In this document: one piece after another, positions 32,380-39,510 of the stretch
How positions within the stretch are numbered: position 1 is the first letter of the stretch
Layout: every line of letters starts with the position of its first letter
Assembly: GCA_030560485.1 (NCBI GenBank)
Contig: JAKTTS010000086.1
Span: 1-39,510 of the forward strand
DNA: 39,510 nucleotides
From: Ascoidea tarda (nom. inval.)
Lineage: Eukaryota > Ascomycota > Saccharomycetes > Ascoideales > Ascoideaceae
Direction: 5' to 3'
Translations under genes and position numbers: made by a program
Notes under the pieces: generated by a model
What the model saw: only the letters and a program-made list of their open reading frames with translations
The model's database searches: none
What the model was told of the DNA's origin: nothing

Positions 32380-34845
32380 TACATCATAATGTGTACTGAC
32401 AATTCATATTAATTATTTTGTAGCTGTCCAGAAAATTACGTTATTCATAATAGTGAAAATATAAATAAAAACCTCCGAGCCACACGTTATAAAAATATAC
32501 TATTAATTTTATCCGATAACCTGTTGGTAGAAATTTCATTAAATTTGACATAAAGTTAGTGAAGCAGTGCCTTCCTATAAATCACTTTTCCGCAGACAAA
32601 ACCCATAGCACCTGTAATGTTATTGCTTAAATATATTTATTTCACCTTAGACCGTAGTTCTGCTAAAAGACATCACGTCAATAAAAATAGAGTTATTTAG
32701 AACCATAAATTTTGTGAAAAAATTATAACTGATTTGTTGATATAAATTATTATGATATTAATTAAATATTAACAAACTGAATGATTAATGAAGTGAATGA
32801 AAATATTAAAGAGGACAACTATTGGAGCAAAATTAAAATATTTTGTCAATTTTTCTTACTCTGATTTTTATTGAATTTAAAATCGGGAGATTTATTTATA
32901 AAACCCCTATGAAAAAAAAAATTGCTCTATCAAACATTTATGTCAAAATGATCGTTGTTCAAATTTTTGTTAACAAATTTAAATATCATAATATAATTAA
33001 AAAAAAATTTTTCAAAAAGTGATATTGAATTGCATTAATTTCAGAGTTTTATTGTGGTGTTTTTCTAACATAATATTGACAAATTTGATAAATTGTTAGT
33101 TTGAAGTAAAAACATCTTATGTTAAAACTAATTTTTTTGAATAAATTAATAATATACAGTACTGTCTTTGCTGATTTGGCCATTGCAGTATATTTACGTT
33201 TGTCACGTGATAAAGAAACACAATTTTCTGTCATTCAATTGCAGGGTTTTGGCACTTGTTTGATTTAAATCAGCTTCCAAAATCAACAAGACAATATTTT
33301 AGATTCGCAGCAAAAACAGATTCACAAACAACAGTATATAACCACGAGATTTGATTACATCATTTGTCAGTTACAAAATTTTTTCGGTTTTTAACAAATA
33401 CATAGTTTATAAACCGTTTTTTGTGTATATCTGTTGAATGTTTAAAATACAATTTTTGTCTCAGTACTAAATATAAGAAGAGACTATAATTGGTTTGGTA
33501 ACGAAAAATATATGTTGTAAACAAATATATATAAAGAACTGTAATTTCGACACTAATGTCCAAGTAAACCGTGTTTGACACAAACAATAATCATCCAATT
33601 TTTGCTTCGAGTGTCACATCCGCATGTGCAGCCAATAATCACTTTTATATTTTTGAGCCGTGAAATCATTTGATTATTAGTGATGTGCCATTTTGACTTA
33701 TTCAATTCAATAATGCTTTTCAATGTAGATAATATAGTCAGTGAACCAGAATTTTACCCCTTCTAATTTTTTCTTGTTAGTCATAGGTAAAAACCCATTA
33801 ACCTATAGAAGGTGTTTAATAAGCAATTATTTTACAAGTCTAAGTGAAATAATAAATGACTTAGTTTTTATTGTTTTGTAAGTACGTCGTCGTGATAATC
33901 ATCTAAAATAATTGGTTGTTGATGAAAGCCACATATTTCAAAATGCAACTAACATTAACTTCAATTATTTCAGGGTATTTGTCATCGTGTTAGGTCAAAT
34001 ATGAAATGCCCTTTTTAATGCTTATTGTTGCTCTTTTAGTTTGCGGAAATATTCTATTAAACTATAACATCTCTCAAAAACAGAAATTTGACATAATTCT
34101 AAATGGGCCGACTAGAACGGAAAATATTTGCAACTAGCGGCGTTACTAAAAATAGGTTAATTACAGCACTGCAAAACCAAATTTAAATATATCAAACATG
34201 ATATTATGTGTAAAAACATCAATGAGCTATTTATTTTAAATTGGAAAATAATTTTTTGCTGCATGTCTGGTTTTGAATCTTTGATCAAATAATTGGTTTG
34301 TTTTAAAGCATTGGTTGTCATTTTACCGTTGTATGATAAAATAAAACCCCTACTAAAATATCAAATTTCAAAATTTTTTTTTCCATTTGTTTTTCAGATG
34401 AAATACATAAATAATTGGCTATTTCACAATTTAAAAAAATTTTCTATTAAATTGCGAGTCTCAAAAATATTGTCCCTTCAAGAACTTTATGAGTATTCAT
34501 ATTGTCAAGGCCATGTTACAAAAATTTTTCTGAAAAATTTATGCGACATACTAAACTTTTCAACAAAATAGATTATTAAAGTGTTTTGCCGAATAATCGA
34601 AACAAAAACTTAGTTTCAAAGAAAATTTCGGTTGTTTACCACTTTTACTATTTGAAAACGAGTGAAAAATTAAAAAAATTCCAAGGTTTTTTGTTCATAT
34701 AACTTTCACAATACACGCAACGTGGGTATTTACAGGTCTTAAGATTAGCATCTCAAAAATGCGTTTTATCCAAACTGATATTTATTGGATTTTAACTCAG
34801 ATCATTTTAAAGTAAAAATTATATTTGCGAGGGGAGTGGTAATGC
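32380..34845. other. Spacer with unplaced open frames
   Basis: Open frames at 33360-33587 (-, 75 codons), 33049-33234 (-, 61 codons) and 34293-34571 (+, 92 codons) have no recognised family. The last ends in NWLFHNLKKFSIKLRVSKIL and then YEYSYCQGHVTKIFLKNLCD, which is well mixed but matches nothing I know. This interval separates element D from the protease piece at 34850-35065 on the same strand, which is too far for one uninterrupted copia pol. Confidence 0.2.
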
Positions 34846-34849
34846 AAAT

Positions 34850-35065
34850 ATTGGAAGCGTCAGCGTCTGTTGTATTACTACTTTTTATTTTATCATTGCC
34901 ATTATTTTAATTTTACCATCATCTTTATTTGAGATTTTTCCATCATTTCCATTAATTGTAATATTTTCAAAGTTTTGGTCAACACAATAACTAATTGCAG
35001 ATATATCAGAAAACCTAATTTCACGCCACGCAAATACTCTTTCAATTGAATTTGAATGCGCTGAT
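34850..35065 (-). pseudogene. Copia protease remnant
   Basis: Minus-strand remnant. QNFENITINGNDGKISNKDD followed by GKIKIMAMIK and VVIQQTLTL fits the copia protease body (F.....(I)..G(N/D)(N/D)..I...G.G(D/T)I.(I)....(NG).W....L..VLYVP.L). The catalytic DSG(A/C) would lie just upstream, where the sequence (AWREIRFSDISAISYC) is degraded. The minus-strand open frame at 34902-35099 is a shadow in another frame. Integrase was not recognised directly downstream. Confidence 0.45.
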
Positions 35066-37845
35066 TAGTGAAACAGCAAAAAAAAAAGAAGTTACACAAG
35101 TGAGATAGAGGCGTTAAAAAAATTTTACCTCCGCCATTTTCGGTTACAAATGCAACTCTAGTGTTTTAAAGGAGGGCTCTTAAATTTTCTAATAAGATTT
35201 TTTTAAAAACAGAATTCCACTTTCATCATTGAAAAGATAGATACATCAAATAACAGTTGAAACACTGGAGAATGGTGTGTTGAATTTTTTATAAATTTTG
35301 CAAACCATTTTAATTTTTATCATATTAAGACATCAACTGTTTATAAAAGCCGCATCATGAAAATTAAAGTTTCAATTTGATTCAGCACTATAATACACAG
35401 TAGGCATTAAACTTAGCATTCTTTAAACTTTTTTATTTTGTGTTTCATTAAGTGCTTTGTGGTATGAACAATGGATACATAATGACGAAAGACAATAAAA
35501 TGAAAAAAAATAATAATTTTATTGTCAAACCAAGTAATTACATATGTTTTTAGTTGTTTCCTGGCAAAAATAAAATCTCAATTTTTATTTTCAATGAAGT
35601 TGACTTTTTTTAAGAATTAAAAAATCAAAAGTTTTAGAAAAAAATAAAAATATCGATAAAAAGCTCAAGAAATCAGAAACTATGGTTTTCTATTTCAAAT
35701 AGAAGGGCAATCATTTTTACTAAAAAACCCAATTAAAGCAGCACAGATCGTTCAACAGGTTTCAAAATTTTGCTCCGGGTTTTTGCTGCTTTTTGCCTTT
35801 GTCACATGAACAGTTTAAGTTCAAAACTTTTAGGTTTTTTGCAAACGGTGAATTATTTAAAGTTTTACAAAGAAAACTTTTCATGTGGTTTTTGGAAACA
35901 TCTCAATTAGTTTATAATGGTATTGTAATGAGGGTTAATGAAAGATAACATTCAGCAGCGGACAGTACATGTTTCATGACATTTTAAAAAAAAAACTATC
36001 ACTTCTTAAAAAGCGAACCAGAATACATTACCAAATTTTATTTATAATCGAACGTTTTTGATGATCAATTTAAACATCTTTTCTGTTAGATATAATCTTT
36101 GGACAAAAATAATGTTTCTAGTTGACGCAGAAACATATTTGACATTTCTTGAATAAACATTGTTTAATTGATCATAAGATGCTATAGTGGCAGCCTACCC
36201 ATTATTGCTTCCGTCAATAAAAATTTGACAATGGCTAAAGATAGTAAAAACCCCGCAGTCAATGTTTGGTAAATTGCTAGGCCAAAATAAAATATGAACT
36301 GAATATATATCTGGTCAATGAGAAAAAAAAATTCGTTTAAAACTTTAGTCTTTGATAATAGTTTCAAATGCATTATACCCAAAGTCAACAAATGAATCGA
36401 ATAATTTTTTTTGACATTTGCGACCAATAGATAATAAATTTTTTTTGAGATGATTTTTAATTTGGCATAATAATAAAAAAATGGCAAAATAAAATGATGT
36501 CTCAATTTGATATTTTTCATATTCCATAGAATGGATGATTTTTTAACATGATCAGCAGTTCACAATGAATTTACTAATTTTTCGGAATGATAAAAACAGT
36601 CATTTTCATTTTTATCATTATATTTTGAAATAACTTATTCATTTGAAATAACTTTGTCTCATTGAACAGTTTTAAACAGTGGTAAACACCTGGTAATCAA
36701 ATGATGGAATAGTGACATCTGTTTTTGCGATCCAAAACTTTTAATTTTTGCCATGAGAACAAATGTTTTTTTTGAAGATTTATAATGTTATGTTTTATTA
36801 CTGAAAATGCAACTTGACTATACAATCAACTGATATTTTTGAGTTAATTGTTTGATTTGTATTTAAATTCTCGAATTAAAATCAACCAAAACAATGTTAT
36901 TGACTCATGACATTTATTAGAGATATAAAAAATTTTAAAAAACCAGCGGCTTCAAAACCACTAAGCTCAAATAAACAACAAATAATGAAATCTTGCTGAT
37001 TATACATAAATTATGATGCACGACTAACATTTTATTCCTAACAATTTTTGAGGTTTCAAAACCTCATTTGATATTGAAACATAATTTTTGAATATTTTTT
37101 TTTGTTAAAGTAGAAAAATTTTAGCGCAAGTTTTTAAATAATCAATTTACAGAACTTCATTAATATCATCTTTATATTCATTAAGAGACTTTGTTGAAAA
37201 TTTGGTTTGAATAACACGGGGGGTAAAAGTGAAACGCTGGATTAAGCTAACTGGTGATTTTAGCAATCAAGAATGATTAAATAAAAAATCAATCAGTCTT
37301 CACACAATAGAATGATAAAGCAGCAAATTATTTATCTAAAATTGCCAGCCAATATCAGTTTTCAACATTTGTTTCTTTAATCACTTGAAAAAATCAGACG
37401 CTATTTTCAGCCTTTTATCAAACCTGTAATGTAAATGTGGCTGTTAAAAATTTTTAGGGCAGCTAAAATTATAATCAGATCAAAATTGTAATTCAAAAAA
37501 TGAAAAGATAAATAAATTGAAAAACCCAAAACAGTGTAAACAACTAAAAAAGATAAGAGGAACAGTAAGAGGCCAATATGATATATTTATTCAAATATAA
37601 AAATGAAAATCATATAAATGGATTCGAAAAACAGTTTAGTTAAAGGTCTTGTAATGTCAAACAAGAATTTATCATAACATTTTCATTGCCTCAAATAAAA
37701 ATTTATGTCATTTATATTAAAATAATATAGGTTTTTTTGTATTTTTAAAAAATAATAAAATTCAAAAAAACAAAACCAAAAATAAAGTAAAAAAGAAAAC
37801 CCCCTTTATGTCAATGTGATCTGAGAAAAAATTAATTTTCTAGTA
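35066..37845. other. Spacer; one long hydrophobic open frame
   Basis: The longest frame here is 36182-36520 (-, 112 codons), hydrophobic and rich in F, I, L, K and Y, with no motif. An overlapping minus-strand frame (36345-36527) ends KLFDSFVDFGYNAFETIIKD and looks somewhat more protein-like, but I cannot place it. The remainder is AT-rich without recognisable genes. A worn transposon origin is likely but not shown. Confidence 0.2.
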
Positions 37846-37849
37846 AAAT

Positions 37850-37945
37850 TGTTATTTTCGTAGGTAGGGCCAAGCTCACTGTACCGCCTCCCATAGTATC
37901 ATATAAATGACCATCAAAACAAGTTGTCAGTTATCTTAATATCAA
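37850..37945 (-). other. Possible copia integrase scrap
   Basis: On the minus strand a short frame reads LWEAVQ followed by AWPYLRK, which fits the end of the copia integrase core ((F/L)W(G/A)EAV..A.Y(L)(R/L)NR). It shares a GC-rich 12-mer (gggaggcggtac) with the integrase remnant at 16996-17007, covering the same EAV codons. An alternative frame reads MGGGTVSLALPTKITILLEN and is open for about 30 codons. The piece is very short. Confidence 0.3.
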
Positions 37946-38143
37946 ATATGACAGAAATAAAAATAGCATTGTTTAATTTCCATAATCATGGAGAACTTGA
38001 TTCATCAATTTGATAATCAAAATGATCAAAATGTTAAAAAAAAAAAGTACATTAAATGGCCAAAACATTTCCCAGTATTATTTAACCATTGCACCAATTT
38101 AAAACAACTTCACGTAACTTGTGATATCATTATCAAATAAGTT

Positions 38144-38509
38144 GTGTGGTTTGGCAGAGACAACTCTGATGCACTTTTGAGTTACTGTGTCTTGATTGAA
38201 AATCATTTTTTAATAAATAACATAAACCTCCGAATAAGAAAAAGTGAACTTAGGATCATCAGACTAAAAATTTGCAGAAAGGTCATAAAATTGTCAACAA
38301 ATAAGGCACAAGTAAAATTGAAAATGGATTTTTATCAAAGATACAAAAAACAAAATAACTTGAATTTAAGAAAGAAAAATTCGATAAATAACAAACTGAA
38401 AGACTTCCCCAGAGCGCCAAAATCAAATATAATAAAGTTTACTTTAATAACAAATCTCTCGCTTTATTTCAAAACAAAGTTCAAAAAAAGTTTATTTATT
38501 GGGTTTTAA
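38144..38509 (+). CDS. Lysine-rich open frame, 121 codons, unknown
   Basis: The second longest open frame in the window, and the longest that does not turn out to be a shadow. It opens with GTG in this reading (WFGRDNSDALLSYCVLIENH follows), and no ATG lies near the start, so a complete gene is doubtful. It is strongly basic: RIRKSELRIIRLKICRKVIK is followed by more K/R/N-rich sequence and ends KFKKSLFIGF. No signal peptide, zinc motif or transposon signature is visible. It could be a fragment of a nucleic-acid-binding protein, part of a worn LINE or gag, or chance. No neighbour explains it. Confidence 0.25.
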   Translation: MWFGRDNSDALLSYCVLIENHFLINNINLRIRKSELRIIRLKICRKVIKLSTNKAQVKLKMDFYQRYKKQNNLNLRKKNSINNKLKDFPRAPKSNIIKFTLITNLSLYFKTKFKKSLFIGF

Positions 38510-38519
38510 AATGTAATAT

Positions 38520-39510
38520 GAGGCGACAATGTTGTATTAAAATTTGATAAAAACTAAAATAGTTCAGAAATAGAAAAAAGCAACTAATAATAAAATAAAA
38601 ATAATTCCAAAATTATATTGTTTATCTGCAATTTCTGACAAAGTTTTGATGCTAAATTAACCTGTTTGAAACACTCACCATGATCAGCTCACACATTCAT
38701 AAAACTTATTACCACTTTTCATCTTTTACTTTAATAACAAAATCATTTATAATTATAAGTTAATATCAGTTACAAAATTTGGATGATAAAAAGGTTTTTG
38801 TTACTAGTTAAAATTTCTCTTACTTCGAACATGATTAATATTATAAACATTAAAATTAAATCTTGGTTTTATACTTTAAATGTATTATTATATTTTTTAA
38901 AATAAAAATTCAGCTTGTAGATATTTCAGTATAGATTTGATTTTAAAAAATTTTAATTTTAAATTTTTAGTTCTAAATAATTTTATTTAACAGCTTTTTA
39001 AAACCCCAAAATTTCAAGATATGAAATTTTAATTTAAAGTTTCAACAAAAATTAAGTAAAATGTAGCCGCCATTTTTTTTTTGTTATTATTGAATAAACT
39101 ATAATTAGAAAATTTTGATATGAAAATATCCGACTTTCACAGTCTTTTCTAAAATAAAAGCAAATTATGATTGCTTTTGACTCACGATTATTTAGGAAAT
39201 AAAAGTGAATTATCAAATATTCAGTATTAACTACATTTATATAAATATCAAAATTAGTAGTTTGCCAGTTTTCATTTACCACGATAATTTTATTTTTTTA
39301 AAAATGGGGCCATGGCGGCATTGATTAAAAAAAATTATATATTTAAGTACAAGCCATCAACGGCTAAATATTTATTTTTACCTTTTAGTGGCATATAGCA
39401 AATATCTAGTTTAAGAACCAAATTAAAAACTTTGTAGATATGGATGAATTAAATCTATAAATCATAGAGATCATTATGATTGCTAACTCTGCAAATCATT
39501 TAATACTCAG
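38520..39510. other. AT-rich end of window, nothing recognised
   Basis: About 1 kb of AT-rich DNA with one minus-strand frame of 76 codons (39052-39282) without a recognised family. No repeat matching the start of the window was seen. Confidence 0.35.

Larger units (their letters stand above)
28477..32380 (-). mobile_element. Element D: Ty1/copia pol fossil, IN-RT-RH
   Basis: The longest copia fossil, on the minus strand. From 5' to 3' it has an unplaced coding-like 5' part (about 32380-31850), integrase core (31815-31250), integrase tail (30854-30672), RT (29760-29070) and RNase H (28900-28477). The length of about 3.9 kb fits one pol gene. Each piece alone is modest, but order, strand and spacing agree. 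It is broken in well over ten places. The 5' part includes NHSFDVPSFNQSLPEDAIGS, EKFYIRFIMYDLAVYI and NKINVGKIIIPQSS, which I could not align; protease or the zinc region of integrase is expected there. No LTRs were seen. Confidence 0.65.

Noticed and set aside
1-39510. A recoded genome (TGA or TAA/TAG read as amino acids, as in mollicutes or ciliates) making the frames look broken
   Set aside because: Recoding of one stop would not restore the domains. The pieces are broken in several different ways and the families present are retrotransposon fossils, so decay explains the pattern.
1-39510. Polinton or large DNA virus fossil
   Set aside because: No protein-primed polymerase, packaging ATPase or double-jelly-roll capsid motif was recognised; every piece that could be assigned belongs to Ty1/copia.

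Overview
This 39.5 kb window is very rich in A+T (about three quarters by eye) and full of A and T runs. It holds no intact gene that I can recognise. No open frame starting at ATG is longer than about 120 codons, and no bacterial operon structure, rRNA, tRNA or CRISPR array was seen. What survives is a layer of broken Ty1/copia-type LTR retrotransposon pol genes on both strands. The window is therefore best read as gene-poor, repeat-derived chromosomal DNA of an AT-rich eukaryote. I cannot name the lineage; Ty1/copia elements occur in animals, plants, fungi and several protist groups.

Layout, left to right. A copia reverse transcriptase (RT) remnant lies at about 510-940 (+). Element A (about 4245-7615, -) keeps protease, integrase, RT and RNase H in order. 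Element B (about 9480-11300, +) keeps integrase, RT and RNase H. Element E (about 12470-16480, -) has protease and integrase pieces at one end and RNase H at the other. A short plus-strand integrase-like piece at 13570-13700 lies inside E's span, and another integrase piece lies at 16780-17110 (+). Element C (about 19060-20440, +) has integrase tail, RT and a well preserved RNase H. An integrase-like piece lies near 23840-24000 (+). Element D (about 28480-32380, -) is the longest. A protease remnant lies at 34850-35065 (-) and an integrase scrap at 37850-37940 (-). RNase H ends from A, B, C, D and E differ clearly from one another, so these are separate old insertions, probably of several families. 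I found no convincing LTR pair, primer-binding site or polypurine tract.

Between the copia fossils are coding-like pieces I could not place. They include 18428-18589 (-), 22804-22965 (+, with a stretch resembling the N-terminal part of CRISPR protein Cas1), 25594-25698 (+) and 38144-38509 (+, 121 codons, lysine-rich). The window shows no functional gene set: the remnants were once copies of one kind of machine (polyprotein protease, integrase, RT-RNase H), all now broken.

All family calls were made by reading translations by eye against remembered family patterns. No database search was run. Coordinates of remnants are approximate.
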